A stretch of DNA of 64,000 nucleotides from the NCBI GenBank assembly GCA_947184155.2, contig CAMXCT020002660.1:1-64000 (forward strand). The letters run 5' to 3'. The translations under genes and the position numbers were made by a program. How positions within the stretch are numbered: position 1 is the first letter of the stretch; every line of letters begins with the position of its first letter. Below, one piece after another: positions 19,902-33,200 of the stretch. Under the pieces are notes generated by a model. It searched no databases and was not told the origin of the DNA. It was given only the letters and a program-made list of their open reading frames with translations. The DNA comes from Cladocopium goreaui. Its lineage: Eukaryota > Sar > Dinophyceae > Suessiales > Symbiodiniaceae.

Positions 19902-20860
19902 TCTCTGACAAGTTTTGTGTCCAAATGAAGTGTTTGTTCAACGTCAACTCCTTCTTGGACATCACCAATCACATCAAGCTTTCTCAAACGCTCCAACTCT
20001 GTGAACATCGCTTGCTTGTCCAACCATGCAAGTTCTTCGGCACAAACATTGGGAGGACCAGTTTCCTCATTGTGAAAGCCACGACGCTTCTTCTCCTCTG
20101 GGGAAATTTCAAACTGCGAAAATTCACCATCCAACAACTGATCGTTCACGTCCCAGTCCCATGTTTCAAGAGGAATGTTGATCTCAGGTTCATCTTCCTC
20201 GTACAACTCAATCTCCTCGGTCACCTGTCGCACATGACCACTGCCAGATGTTGGACTTGCTGAAATTTCACCTGCGAATGTGGGACTGTACATCTCGGCC
20301 TTTTGCTGTTTGGACTTCTGTTGCTCAGTTGCAGTATGGTCAAATTTCACAAATTTTGCTGAACTCGATGATTGCTTTTCTGTGCTCCTCTTTGTTGCTT
20401 CAGCTTCAGCCACACGCTGTCTCACACCAACTGGAAGCTTGAGTTCGGTTTCTCTGTCTCTTTTCTCAGTCGCTTGAATCAGTTCATCCATCTCTGCATC
20501 AGTGAAAGCCACGGCACCACCAGTTTCTCCTTGAAGTTCATGAGGAGGAACATCGGCAGGATTTGACAATGCCCCGCCTTTGTGGGAATCCATTTCCTCT
20601 TCTGCGTCTTCTTCCGGGTGTTCTTTGGCATATTGGAGTACTGCTTCACCTTCAGGATCATGTTCAGCTTGCACGCCATGTGATGAGGTATGAAGAACAG
20701 GAACAGGATGTACTGCCGGTCTGGAGGGTTGAAGTGATGTTTGTGTGCCACGCTTCATATCCCATGGTCCAACTTGTAAAGCAAGAAGTGCTGCTGCGCC
20801 CCAATGCTCTGCAGTTTTGCGCGCAGCCTTGCTTCTGATCACCAACGGCCACGATGTCAT
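19766..20860 (-). pseudogene. Copia 2 linker and RT N-terminus
   Basis: A charged, Glu-rich linker of about 250 residues, then the start of copia RT (TKLVRDWRYRSGCWTRRARMVAREF…FSPTTPLMMVKVL). The frame breaks right after this. The segment that should contain the first catalytic Asp (present as DIKDAFLQV in copia 4) is missing. Confidence 0.8.
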
Positions 20861-22238
20861 GGTCAGCCTCGTCTTTTGTCAGCCAACATCCTTTTCTCCA
20901 TTGACATTGATACTTCTGCTGAAGACTGTCAAGTGCATAGGCCTCTTCACCCGCACAAACACGACCTTTGTATGGCCTTCCACGCACAGCCATGTATGCC
21001 GTGATGCCACTGCTCGATGTCAAATGATATCTGTTCAGCAACCATCCAGCATGCACCATTGCCCATCCTCTAAGTACGTGATCTTCTGCCAACTTCATCT
21101 GCATCTTGTCCTCGATGTAGGCAATGAGACATTTACTCTGAGCACGCACAGTCTGAATTGACCTCTCTGCTAGGCTTGTACGTGACTTGGAGTACATCTT
21201 GCCAGGTTGAAGTACCATTGGAAGACCTTGGTTTGAGCGTATCACCTGAGCCATTTTGACACCTGCTGCAAGCACTGGTTCATTGTCATATGAAATTTCG
21301 ATCGTGTCAAAGTAGGACAAATTTGACAGAAACCGGGCTATGATTGCACCAATGACACCAGCATTTTTGTTGCGCAATGGCTCCACACCAATGTACTTCG
21401 TCCAAACATCAACCATAAGCAAAACACCCATGCTGTTTGGCATTGCAAAAAGATCAACCTGCACTATGGGAAATGATCTGCTGGAACTTTCATCTGCAGG
21501 AGTTCTGTGTTTGTAGTTGCCTCTGGATTTGGCTTGAACACAAAATGAACACCAAGCTCTAAACGGCAAATGAGTCACCTCGTGCATCTTGCGTTCCATT
21601 GCACTCGGTTGTTTTGGTGCATCTGCAAACCTGGGTTTGGGGTCCAGAGCTTCATACTCCTGTCTTGCAATTTCCAACGCACTCATCTTCAAAGCAGTGA
21701 GATGTGCTTCTTTGATTCTTTGGAAAATCTTCTGTTTGGAACCAGATGCTGAGACACGTAGATATCGAGCTGCCTGTCGCAATCTTTCCACTGAAGATCT
21801 TGCTGTCAGTTCCATCTCTCCCACAACAATCTTGTCAGCTGCTTGCTCTTCGACCAAAACAGGACCAAGCTGTTGAAATTCAGGGATGTCGCGACCTTGA
21901 ATACCTTCATCTCCATCTTCCATGTCAGCTCCTTCAACTTCTTCACCTCCTGAAGCAGTAGGCAGTCCAGGCTCGCACATGACTTCCAATTGCTGTCCAC
22001 CTTGATCGAGAAGACCACCAAAGTCGACCAAGTTCTGATTCACCTTGGAAACAATGGTGAGAATTGTCACCGATTCACCTCCAGCATATGTGTCAACTTC
22101 TGCAATGCGTCCAAATGGTTCATCCATTTCCAGAAACCTTCTACTCACCTCAACAACACACCAACCATGATCTTCATCTGAAGTGGATTTCCGTTGAATG
22201 AGTGTCGTTCTGTACTTGTAGTTTGCTGGCCAAACCAA
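20664..22238 (-). pseudogene. Copia 2 integrase with SAP-like segment
   Basis: 524 codons. Residues about 145-190 (SSVERLRQAARYLRVSASGSK..IFQRI) resemble a SAP DNA-binding motif. The integrase zinc site follows (HEVTHLPFRAWCSFC, about 21.55-21.60 kb), then core residues Asp in QVDLF near 21.46 kb, Asp in SYDNEP near 21.29 kb and Glu in SLAERS near 21.17 kb. The frame is lost near 20.83 kb, where the RT frame takes over. Confidence 0.83.
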
Positions 22239-22257
22239 AGTAGGATCAATGAAGTTC

Positions 22258-24711
22258 TCACCCCCACAGAACGCATGAAAGGATTACCTTCAACAGTTGT
22301 TTCCCATTGATTGTTACGCAGGGCCTGAATTTCTCTTCCAGCTCCACAACTGCTCGAACCATGGAAATTTCAACATCAGAAACATCTGCTGCTTCCACAC
22401 GACAATCTTCTCCATGAATTGCTAGTGAATTGCGTTGATAAAACACTGGAACCTTCAACGTGTGATCTGGAGATTCCAACATTGGACCATTTGTTGATTG
22501 GGAAACAGACCATCCACCTCGGTAAAGTTGACCCAAACTGAGGATGAATGACTTCACACTCTCAGAAACCACAAATTGCGTTTCCAACTCAGCTTGACTG
22601 CCATCTTCGTCTTGCAGCACCAAACTAGCTGTCTTCACGCCTGCAACTTGTAACTGTTCACCTTGACAATCACGCAACTGCACCTTGGTCTTGTCCACGG
22701 CACCATCAACCTCAATGCCGCAGGAGACAGGTAAAAGAGAAACGTCTGATCCACTGTCGAGGATCACCACATTCTTTGGCTCTCCACTAAACCAACCATC
22801 TGAAACCATTCGAACATCAGAGCTTGAAGATGCAAAACTGGCAGGAATTCCATAAATTCTTCTAATTGATGAAGCTGTTGAACTTGTAGGAGGATAGCTA
22901 CTGGCAGGAGGAGAACGCTGTTGTGTTCCACTTGGAGCAAACGGCTGTTGGGCTTGAACTTGAGGTTGTTGAGTGCTATTGGCATTGCTCACAACCTGAT
23001 TTGTCATCCTGTTTGGACATTCTCGGCTCCAATGCCCATATTCTCCGCACAAATGGCACTGCTGAGAATCAACTTGTTTGCCTTTGCCACGTCCAGACTT
23101 CTTGCCACCATGTTTGGACTTTCCTTTGAACTTACCTTTTGCTTTGCCTTTGCCTTTGCCCTTGTTTCCTCTGCCTTTGCCGCGTCCACGTCCACGGCCT
23201 TGAAATGCGTAGCTACCAAAGCTCCACCAGCTTCTGCATTTGGATTTGCCTTTGCCTTTGTAGTTCTTGCCCTTCTCGTTGTAGACCCTGTCGACTTCCA
23301 TGAGAACAGGACCATTGTTGTTGCTGCTAGAACTCTCTGGTATTGGATTCAAAGATTTCAGCACAGATTCTGTGGTCCAGCTCTTTGAGGCTTTGTCGAA
23401 GTTGAGAACTGCTTCTCGAAGTTGTCCATAGCTAGTGGTTTCACCAACTGTCAACTGCAAGTGTTCTCTCAACCTTGATTCTGAACATCTGATCAACGTT
23501 GCTGATTTGAGCTCTTCAGGGTATTGTTGACCTGAAAGTTCCTCGAACTGTTGCACCAGGGATTCATACGTCAGCACATTCTCAAGAGCGGTTTTGGTGG
23601 ATGAAAAACTTGGATACGATGCCAACGCTTGAGCTATGGCCAAACTTCTTTGTCTGCTAGGTGGTTCATATTCTGCAATCACTGCACGCCACAACCTAAA
23701 TCCATCTCTTGATTTTGCAAAACTTCTCACAAGTCCACTGCCACGCCCTCTCAAATAGGATGTGAGCACCGCATAGAGCTTTGTGGAAAGGTCCATCTCT
23801 TCTGGGCTGTAGGGTTTGAGATCTTCTGATGGTTTCAATTTCTCTACTTCCTCAAATGCCTTCTGAAATCGCTGATCTCCAAAAGGCAACCACGAGCAAA
23901 ATCCAAACTTCCATTGTGGAAAACCATGAGGATCGTCACCTGAAAATGGGTCAGGATTCTTCAGCACCCTTGCAGCCATCGACAGTTCAGATTGTGTAGG
24001 ATCGCCTGAACTGCTGCTAGATGTACTTCCAGCTGCCATCATGTTCAGCGCTTTCTCTGCTGCTGCCGCTGCTGATGTTGCCGCTTCAGCCAGAGTTGCC
24101 ATGCGTTGTAGGAATTGCGCTTCACCACCTTCCATGGCCTGACTGTGATAGGCCACTGACGCAAACACCAATGCCTTCAACTGCAACTTCATTTGTCCGC
24201 GTTGAACTCCACAACGTCGCTTCCCCAATCTACTTGTTGGGTTTCTCGTCACCAGCAGGCCCAAGTGGCTCATCATGTAGCAAATTGCCATCGTTGCTAA
24301 CCAGCTGCTCCATACCATCTCGACAGACATGAGTTCGAAGGTTTGCCTCATGCCAATCATCACCATTGCCACCACTGCAGCGCAAAACTCCATGAACTTG
24401 GTGGAGTCAAAGTTCATAATGGTGTCATACATATTGATGTAGGTCTCCTTGACGTAGTTCACCATGTAGCCCATCACCTCGAACTGCATGTTCATGAATG
24501 CCATGCCAAACTCAATGTAGGGCTCGAAGGTCACATTGTCCAAGCTGTAGTTGTTCAGGGCTGCCAACTCACAGCATTGATTGCATTCGACACCAACTGC
24601 CTGCTCCACGTTCATCTCCATTGCAAAAGCACCGCAATCTGAAGTACAAATCACTCCAGGAAAAACTTCCATGCTGGATACGGGTTGCTCCAGCATTGCC
24701 ACATTTCTCAC
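22258..24711 (-). pseudogene. Copia 2 Gag-protease
   Basis: 817 codons. The first 200 residues are Met/Cys-rich with hydrophobic segments near 24.27-24.50 kb, unusual for Gag. Next come an Ala-rich helix, a capsid-like region (FSGDDPHGFPQWKFGFCSWL onward), a Lys-Gly/Arg-Gly-rich basic linker, a zinc knuckle CHLCGEYGHWSREC near 23.02-23.07 kb, and the protease motif VVILDSGSDVSLLP near 22.77 kb. The frame breaks before integrase; the following integrase frame begins about 20 bp downstream in another phase. Confidence 0.85.
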
Positions 24712-25285
24712 ATGCCAGTTCCTTGCACTTGCCTGGCATCTTTTCCTCAGAGGCGTTCACGCTGTTGCGTCTCCCAAGGACTTGAAGCTTGAGCTCTTCC
24801 AACATCTCAGCCGTAAAGACTTGAACTCCACGTACATGTGAACCATGCCAGTCGCCACCACATGCCTTGAAGACTTGAACTCCAAGTTCATGGCAAACTG
24901 TTCCATGCCTGGCGTTGCCACAAGCCAGTTCCGTAGGTTCACCTTCATGTTCTTCCTGGTGGGTACAATCAGCCCACATCGAATTCATGCCTCTGAAGCC
25001 CATAGTCTTGTTGTTTTCCATCTTGGCACATCTGCTGAGGCTAGCAGGGCCATTCATCCAATGGTGCTTCGCCACATAGTCAACCTCGCCAGCTGTCATC
25101 ACCACCATTGCTATCAGGGTGAGCATGCCGACGGGAAAACTTGTTACACTTTCTCGATTTGTGCTGCATGGTAGCTTCATCGCCCTGGGGAGGGCTCCGC
25201 TACCATCTGAAAGCAGCCAGCTCTCCTTTTCAAGCTGTTCTGAGCCACTGTGCATGGCGGTAATGGGACATGGATTCAACTGCAC
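24569..25285 (-). pseudogene. Copia 2 5'-proximal ORF fragment with membrane segment
   Basis: A 238-codon frame upstream of and overlapping the Gag frame by about 140 bp. It has a short hydrophobic stretch (MLTLIAMVVMTAG) and several Cys/His-containing segments but no domain I recognise. It probably belongs to the N-terminal part of the same polyprotein, displaced by a frameshift near 24.6-24.7 kb. Confidence 0.4.
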
Positions 25286-28200
25286 ATGTATGTACTGCAG
25301 ACGGCATGTTGGTGCTACTATGTTTTCACAAAATCAAACCGATTGTCAAATTACGCATATGTTCCAGGCCACCTGGGGGACATCCCAAGTTTATTTTCCA
25401 GATCCGCACCGGAATCAGTAGGCAGAGGGCTGGACACTTTATGTACATATCCCCTTAATTTCACAATTTTGCCTCGTTAGTTCGGGGTGACGTCGTGACG
25501 TCGAATTAAATCGTACAGATATAGTGGTACCCCCATAAAGGAGGGGGAGGGTGGCGAAAAAATGTAAGTTACATTTTGCCCCCTCCCCATTTCCATAATC
25601 ACTACGTGTGTGGCGTATTCCTGGGGAATACCTTGATTTTGCTTTGACCAAGCCCATACCTAGGGGGGTCTTAACTTACATTTTTCACCCTTCCAAACGT
25701 GGATCTTTGGTACCTTACAAATTTTAATTTACAATTAACCCTCCTCAAAACAACCCGGAAAATGTAAGTTACATATTGTCAGGTCCCCCCCGAAAACCTA
25801 GGTTAAGGGGGTGGGGATATGATAAGAAATTTTCAAGGTTTCGGGGTTTCGTGTAATTTTTTGGATACATTCTCCGGCAAGTCCTGTTCAAGAGATGCAT
25901 GAGTTTGTTTGGTTCTGAAACGCGCGCCTAAGCAGCACATCAAAACAAAACAATTCGTTTTGCACCGGCAATGGTTTTTCGCCAAACAATTTTTTCGTGT
26001 AACAGTTGGAAAATGAAATGCAAAGGTGTGTTTCACCTTCGCCATTTTTATGACACACATTATCATTCAAACAAATTATTGCATGAAAATGTGGATCGTC
26101 AGGATGGGTGCTGTGCATATACAGCATTCTATCATTCACATAAAAACATATTGTATACGGAAATTTGAATAACAGACCAGCCAACTCTCTGACTCCGTAT
26201 GGTGTTCCACAAACGCTCGGAATAAGTTTTGCGACACAATTGTTTTTCCGTCCTTATATACAATATGCTAAAAATAAACAGCACGGCACGAAGTTCCAAG
26301 TCTACATAGGGTTGTTGCGCCGAGAAAGCGACACAAGGTTGGGAGACAATGCCGCAGCAGCAACCAACAGCAGCAGGTAGACAAAAAGAGACGAAACGAA
26401 CACGGCTTGCGAGACACGGCGGCACTAGCACTCAAGGGAAGGCTCTTCCACAGGGTGGGTTGCAACAGATGAGCAGTGAGCGTGTGGGGAACCAAACCCC
26501 GAAACGGCTGCAGAGCGAAGGAATGCTTGGACCAATTCCAGCCAGGGATTGTGGCAGGAGACATTGTCAACACCACAACGCTTGAACATCACTGTTTTGC
26601 GCGAAGGTGAAACGCACAAACGACTGGGTTCCAAAGTTGCGGCGCAAAAATCCGGGTGCGAGTTTGTTGATTTCAGACATCACGTGTAACAAGTGTATGT
26701 ATGAACATATTGTTGCCCAAGAGCTACTTTTGACGGACAAAATGCATCGTGTCCTTCTAAAACGCATTGACTTAGACAGGGTCGGCTCTTTTGTTGCGTC
26801 TTTCGCTTCGACCCCGGACACTATACAAGACACATTCATGTAATAAAGTCAAGTATCCGCCAACCAAAAAATCAACTCTCTGGGGCCATTGTCGGACCTC
26901 CTTCCGGAATGGATTGGTCAGAGCACGAGTCGTCACGATTTTTATCGCAGGAATGTACACGTAGCGATTTTTTCTTCTCTTGCAAGGCTACAGCAATGGT
27001 GATAAGCCCTTTTCACACCATCACGGATGCTAGCATGCCACATTGCTCGAGTACCTGCTGGGTTTGCGGAATGCTGACATGGAGACTTCCGAAGGTCGCG
27101 CGCAGGCAAATTTGGATCACATGTGCAGGAAAACCATCGAAAACCAACTTTGACCTTCGGACCATCTCGTCTGGATCCCATGCACACGGTGCTGTTTCAA
27201 AAATTTGAATCGCATATGCGCACAGCGTCGCACGGAGATCTTGTCTGACACTCTCCGGATCACGTGCGCACAAACAGGTTGAACCCACTATGCACGGATA
27301 GCATTGGGGCCGTGTGTGGTGGGATGTTGACTTTCGCTGGCACTTACGAACCACGGATGGCGCGCAAAACAAAACATTGGGGTGGGGCTGGGGATTGGGG
27401 TGACGCTCTCGAATCATCTCAGCTCTTCTCCACTCTTGGTTGGTTTCCTACATTGTTCAGTTGACCTCAGTTTTCTCTCGGGTCACTCTTCTCATTTCCA
27501 TTCGCATGACATCAACTGCCCCCGTATCAACAACTACTTGTTCCTTCGTTGCTGCTCCACATGGTTTCAATTTTGAGTTACCTTTGCATCTCACAAACAT
27601 GCCTCTGGGCCATTTTTTCGTTATATATTTTTTTGTAATCCATTTCAATCAGACCCGATCTTTCAGACCTGATCTTTGTTCACCACCGGTGAGTTCCAGT
27701 CAGACATCAGGAATCCAGGTCCTTGCTCACCATAATGGTCAAAAGCAAGGCATGCCTTCCCCTCCCGGCGTGTACATGCGATGACCCCACCACCTGCGGG
27801 ACAACGTGTAATAAAACGGCCGTGGTGAACATAGGATCAACATAATGTTTATACATTTTTGCCACTTCAACATGATCCCGGACTGGCTCGAAAGCTGCAA
27901 GGATTGGGAAACTTGTGGCAAAATTTCGTGGTTTTGCACTTCGTTTTCACCTGCCTATGCCATACATTGGCCACACAGCGTCCATGCATAAAATGAAGAA
28001 AACAAAGGCTAAGTTTGCGAAGTGCACGAAGGTGTCTGTGACCTGGAACACCAATTCACCAACATTCATCTTATTCGAACGTTTCATTGCCTGCTCTACG
28101 GCGGCCGCGGGGGTCGGCTAAAGCGATTCAATTTTTTTGTGCGTTTTGTTCATATCTCAGGTGGTAACTTCGCAACGTACATAGCCAAAATTCCATTTTG

Positions 28201-28958
28201 TTTGAAAAATGTTTTTTGGTTGGAACCAGTGGCTATACGGCTCAAATATGGTTTGCCAACATAAGGATTATACGGAAAAAAACGTGCAATGGCATCAATG
28301 AGGGTTGATAGGCCATCGCAACAACAATGAATGCAGTTGTCGTTACAAAACACCGGTTGAAAATGAAGCGGTTCCAATGCAAATGCCAATTACAGCGTTG
28401 GCGCAAACTGTTGGGAATAATCAAAATGTTGGGAACAAATTGCGCAGGAAATAGTTCTGTTTGGAAACACAAACCACCAATTTGAGTTCACATGCCATTT
28501 TTGTTTGGGTGCCGAGGAAAACCACCTGAAGAACCATGATATGAAGTTGCGAAAAGGGAACGTTTCATGGCAGGGTTGATTTCAATCTGCGAAGAATCGG
28601 GCAGCACTCAGAACATTTGTTTTGAACCGCTAAAAGGGCCTCAAGTACATTAAAATTTTGTCATGGAATGACATGTGAAAACTTGTTACACTTCTCGATT
28701 CTGTGACTGTCGTTCTCTCGATTTGTGCGTGTCATCCATGGAATGAGTGCATCTGTAACATTTTCGCACTCCTCCTCTGGCATCTGTAGCTGCAGCTCTG
28801 ATTCCAGCTGTACGCACGAAATTCGCTTAGGGATTGAAAGAAAAACTTTCCACAAATCAAGCTTCGGGTTTCAGGATTGCCCGGAATCCTTTCTCAACTG
28901 CAAACCGTCTCCCAGCCAATTCACTGAGAAACCATCCATAATTGTTTCTGCACGCATC
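25286..28958. other. AT-rich intergenic region without supported gene
   Basis: No ORF here shows a domain or convincing codon structure. Near 25.49-25.81 kb lie short palindromes: GACGTC twice at 25490-25503, and an ATGTAAGTTAC motif three times (25559, 25760 and inverted near 25672), with G-runs and C-runs between. The G/C-run layout near 25530-25590 faintly resembles the inner repeats of the YR elements. The rest holds nothing I can define. Confidence 0.6.
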
Positions 28959-29323
28959 TCACCCCAAAAGGAGTCTGAAATCATCCACATAGCTTTTGTA
29001 AACTCTAGCTGTTGTTTCATCTCCACGATTTCTTGCCTTTCGGTAAAGGCGTTGAAAACCATTCTGAACATTGGTTGCAAGTTCAGCTGTCAGTCCACTT
29101 CGCTGCTCTGTCGCTTCCAAAACAGCTAAGACCAAAGTCTGAACTTCTGCTGCATCCTCAAAACGGTTTTCCCCCAAACTTCTATTGATGAGGCATCGCA
29201 AATTGCGAAGAAGTTTGGTTAGATCTCCTTCTTCTCTTTCTGGTTCCACCTCAACTTCAACTGTTTCCATTTCTTCATCCTCAGTCTGTCGCTCTTCTTC
29301 TCCTTGTTCATTGGGCTCCATTG
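28959..29323 (-). pseudogene. Copia 4 polyprotein, final acidic C-terminal segment
   Basis: About 120 codons starting at the YR insertion point: a strongly acidic stretch (GEEERQTEDEEMETVEVEVE) followed by a helical segment ending YVDDFRLLLG and a stop. The ATG at 29321 is probably internal: codon phase matches the copia frame on the other side of YR element 1. The function of this tail is unknown. Confidence 0.65.
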
Positions 29324-29653
29324 CTTATTTCCAACTCCACAAATGCAAAACACACAGCACAAAGGTTGAGACTACACGTATCGCAAGTGCGCATACGCGA
29401 GCGCGTCGTATATGTTTTAAACAGAAACATATCTACGCATATGTATGTGCACGCGTGTGGGATGAACTCCGCGTCACATTTGTTGTGATGATGGGACGAC
29501 GAAAGATCGGATTGTCTTTTCGCCGGAAAACTTTAGAAAAATTCAAGTTGAAAAATAAAACAAATTGCACAAACTGACATTCGGAAATTCAAAGAGGATG
29601 CGCAATCTTTTTCATCCAGCAGATGGGGCATAGTCATCGCATCTCCGGCATCT
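29324..29653 (-). repeat. YR element 1 repeat B2 (330 bp, 3' terminus)
   Basis: Outer copy of the 330-bp repeat; the same length as 29932-30261 and almost identical to it. It begins CTTATTTCCAACTCC on the + strand at the element edge. Confidence 0.93.
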
Positions 29654-29931
29654 TAGGCTCGGGGATAGGCTTACAAAAGACAGGGTGGGAGACACCTTGT
29701 GTTGGGTGGGACAAGTCTTTTGTCAAAATTTTGGGACGACCCGCCCTCCCTACCCTTGAGTGAAAAACGCAACACGTTGTAAGTTGAACAAGTGTTGCTA
29801 TTTCCATGTGCTCATGTGTTTGAGTTTTTGTTTGGTTGTTGTTTCTTGGTTTGTCCAAAAAAACAAAAAGCAAACAAAAACGTAAGTTGCGTGAGGAAAT
29901 AAAATCGAGTTTCCTTTCAGGAAACTCTCAA
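29654..29931 (-). repeat. YR element 1 repeat A2 (internal)
   Basis: The part at 29710-29932 matches the 5' terminal repeat at 37584-37808 apart from two 1-base indels. The remaining 56 bp (29654-29709) have no partner in the 5' repeat. Confidence 0.88.
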
Positions 29932-30261
29932 CTTATTTCCAACTCCACAAATGCAAAACACACAGCACAAAGGTTGAGACTACACGTATCGCAAGTGCGC
30001 ATACGCGAGCGCGTCGTATATGTTTTAAACAGAAACATATCTACGCATATGTATGTGCATGCGTGTGGGATGAACTCCGCGTCACATTTGTTGTGATGAT
30101 GGGACGACGAAAGATCGGATTGTCTTTTCGCCGGAAAACTTTAGAAAAATTCAAGTTGAAAAATAAAACAAATTGCACAAACTGACATTCGGAAATTCAA
30201 AGAGGATGCGCAATCTTTTTCATCCAGCAGATGGGGCATAGTCATCGCATCTCCGGCATCT
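29932..30261 (-). repeat. YR element 1 repeat B1 (330 bp, internal)
   Basis: Inner copy of the 330-bp repeat. It contains the last codons and stop of the pol ORF (30242-30261), so the repeat starts inside coding sequence. Confidence 0.93.
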
Positions 30262-33200
30262 CCCCATTTAGACCAATGCGATGCCTTAGCCTCTCCCAAT
30301 CGATGTTGGTTCGGCAGGCACCCTTGCTTTCGATCCAGGTTAGATCGAGTCTGCTTGCGCCATCTGATGGATTGCTGTGACTTGGGCATCTTCCGAACCA
30401 GGTCTTGTGCTGTAGTCCAGCCTCCAGGCTGACAAAGTCGTTGATAAGGTGGGAGGCGAAATGCGTCTCTCCGCTCCCTTTCACTAGGGCCATCCTTGCC
30501 GACTCATTGTCGATGTAGTAAACTATGAGTGCCCCTTTGTAAAGGAGTCCCCATTCCAAACAAGCTATGAGCACAGGCATTAGTTCCAGTTCGTGAATTG
30601 GGTTGCCGGAAAATTTGAACAACTCTGCAGTTATGTCCTCCGGCACAACGCCACTAAAGAAGGAAAGGTAACGACCCTGAGGAGATAGTATCAGGCCTCC
30701 CACACTTCCAGTTTGGCATTCCGGATTGCAAGCTCCATCTGTAAAGATGATCCAGGTGTCCCCGAGAGGTCGGCCTATCACCACTGGAGGGGCTTCCAAA
30801 ACTCTGTCTCGGAGAAGGAGAAGGCTGCCTTGAATTGACTGATCAAGGCGTTTCCTGCCTGAGCTTTCAACGCAGAACCTTCCAATGTTCTTTATCGCAC
30901 TGTTGGCCAACCGCCCAAAAGCATAGGACTCGAAGAAAATCATTCGGCCGCGCAGCCTTTCGGCTTCCTTTGCTTCCAACCAGCCTTCCGCCAAGATGTC
31001 GTTGATCCTGGCCACAAGCTCTGACCTACGCTCTTCGGTGTGTCCAATGGTCATTGAGTTGTCTTTGCAATTCTCCAGATTGACCTCCAGGCCTAGCATT
31101 TTAAACTTGTGGTTGAAAGGTAGGAACTTCTTTCCTTCTTTCGCAAACGTCAGGCCCAATAGGTCCAGCAAAGTTTCGACACTCCAGGAAGTGCTGTTCA
31201 ACAGCTCTTCTCGGCTCAGCACACTGTAGTCGTCGTAAAACACCGTCCAGCAAAGTTGAAGTGCCACTATGCCTATGAACCAAACTGCAAGACTCACCCG
31301 CAGAAAACCTGCAACGCTACCAATCGCCCCAAAAGGCAAGGCGTTGAAGCCTATCAGCTTGACAGCGCCGTCCACTGGTGACCGGACAGCCATGTGAAGG
31401 TGGTCCCTGTCAGAGCTATGGATTGCGAACTGTTTATACGCACTTTTTAGGTCGTAGCACCTTCCAAGAATAGAAGGGAAGGGACCACCTTCCGTGTTTC
31501 TAAAAGCCTCCGCCACGATGCAGGCCAATATGTCAATGGACTGTAGCTGAAACTTTTCATGTAAACCAACCGTCCAGTTTAGCCCGCAGCACGAGCAATC
31601 ATCAATCACACGAACTTTGTTGGATTGTTTGATACCAAAGCGTCTCCCAACGAATTTTTGTGAACCATCTTGCTCGCCGTCGTCAAACCATATCCAGCCT
31701 TTCTTGACCTCCTCTTCTGTCTCGTCCCAAGTGGCTGTTTCCAGGTCAGCGTCTTGTCTGACATCCATGTTTCGGAGAGTGGCAGTATTCAGGGCCTTTG
31801 CAAGGCCCTTCAGAGTGCTCAAGGCCATTGAAGGCCTCTTGGTCCTTGTTTTGAAGACGTGTGACTTTGGCATCCACCCACTGAGTTTGAAGCCAGCCGC
31901 AATGTCTTCGATCAGGTTGACATCGGGATATCCGTAGTCATTGAGGATCTCCTTCCATAGCACCAAGCGTTTGTTTCCCACAAGCTCCAAAACATGTTGA
32001 GGCATTTTGCTCCTGAGCTCCTCTTCTTGCTTCGACAGCTCTGACGCTCGTTTGACATACTTCCTGAAGAAGTCGGCGCGTTTCTTTGCAACTATGGAAG
32101 GGTCCGCAACAAAGTTGGCATGTATCATGCTCTTGATTTGTGGGTCCAGGTGTTGTTCCAAGCTTCTCGGGTGACCTGCTGTAATTGCTCTCTGAACAAA
32201 ATCATCTGGTTCGCTGGGTATCCCAATGTGGATCTTTTCGACTGTTGAATTTTCATCGACATTGAGAAAAGCAGCCTTAGCATCTTGTCGAGCAGCCTGG
32301 AGATCACCCCCTGTAACAATGTGGCGTGAGACTGGTTTGGCGCCTTTTGGAAGTGTTGACAAAAACTTGTCAAGGTCTTTCGGCTTCTGTGGGTCAGCAA
32401 ACACCTTCATGTATGTGCCAAACTCTGCAACCAAGGGTTTGACTTTGTGTCCTCGAGGGAGTGCTCCAAGTACCAGTCTCGAAAGTGGTGAAGGGTCAGG
32501 CCCTTCTGCTTGCTCGATGAGCGTGTCGGGCGCTGTTGCACCCAGTTGCAATGCCTTGTCACGCAGGCAATGGATGACTCTCTCACAAAGCAGTATGGGA
32601 TATGCCGCTTCCTCTGCTGTGGCAAAGCGCACATTCCCATTGGTCATGGTGGTGGTCCAAGGTTTGTGCTGGTGTTTCTTGTCACAAAGAAGCGCCAGGG
32701 AGTCAAGCCAGCTATCGTTCACCCACAAAGAGGTGGATTTATCTCTGTCACCACCATGAGCACAGTTATGAAATGTCACGTAGTGATGTTCCTGCTCATT
32801 GCATAGCCTCTGCATGGGGCTGGTACTCCAGTAGTGCGAGTTGGTTGGGTTTTCGATCGCCAGGAAGATATGCAATGAGCATGCCAGTGCAGAAACAGTG
32901 TAAACCGATTCATAAAGCATGTTGGCTTTCTCGACCTTGACTTTGTCGAGTCCACCAAGTCCATCAAGTTGGTCGGGTTGTACGGTGGACCTCAAAGGAA
33001 TCGGTGTCTTAATACCTGCTTTCTCCAAAGAAAACAAGCGCTTTTCTCTTGCTCTGCTGCATGTTCCACATGAAGGTGCAATCCAAATCCCCAGAATGGA
33101 GTCAGCTGACTCTTCTATGAAACGTATGAGTGACTCCAGGTCGTCTGCGTCCGCCAAATCAAAAACGCAAATTGGAAATCCACATGTTCTCGCAGCTGAA

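Larger units (their letters stand above)
18560..25285 (-). mobile_element. Copia retrotransposon 2, degenerate
   Basis: Minus-strand copia element read from 25285 down to 18560 as Gag-protease, integrase, RT and RNase H in several frames. At least three frame changes and an internal RT deletion make it non-autonomous. Its 3' end is cut by copia 3. No LTR could be delimited on the 5' side. Confidence 0.85.

Noticed and set aside
25900-28700. Several 60-130-codon open frames on both strands
   Set aside because: No domain, no neighbouring gene context and base composition like the surrounding non-coding DNA.
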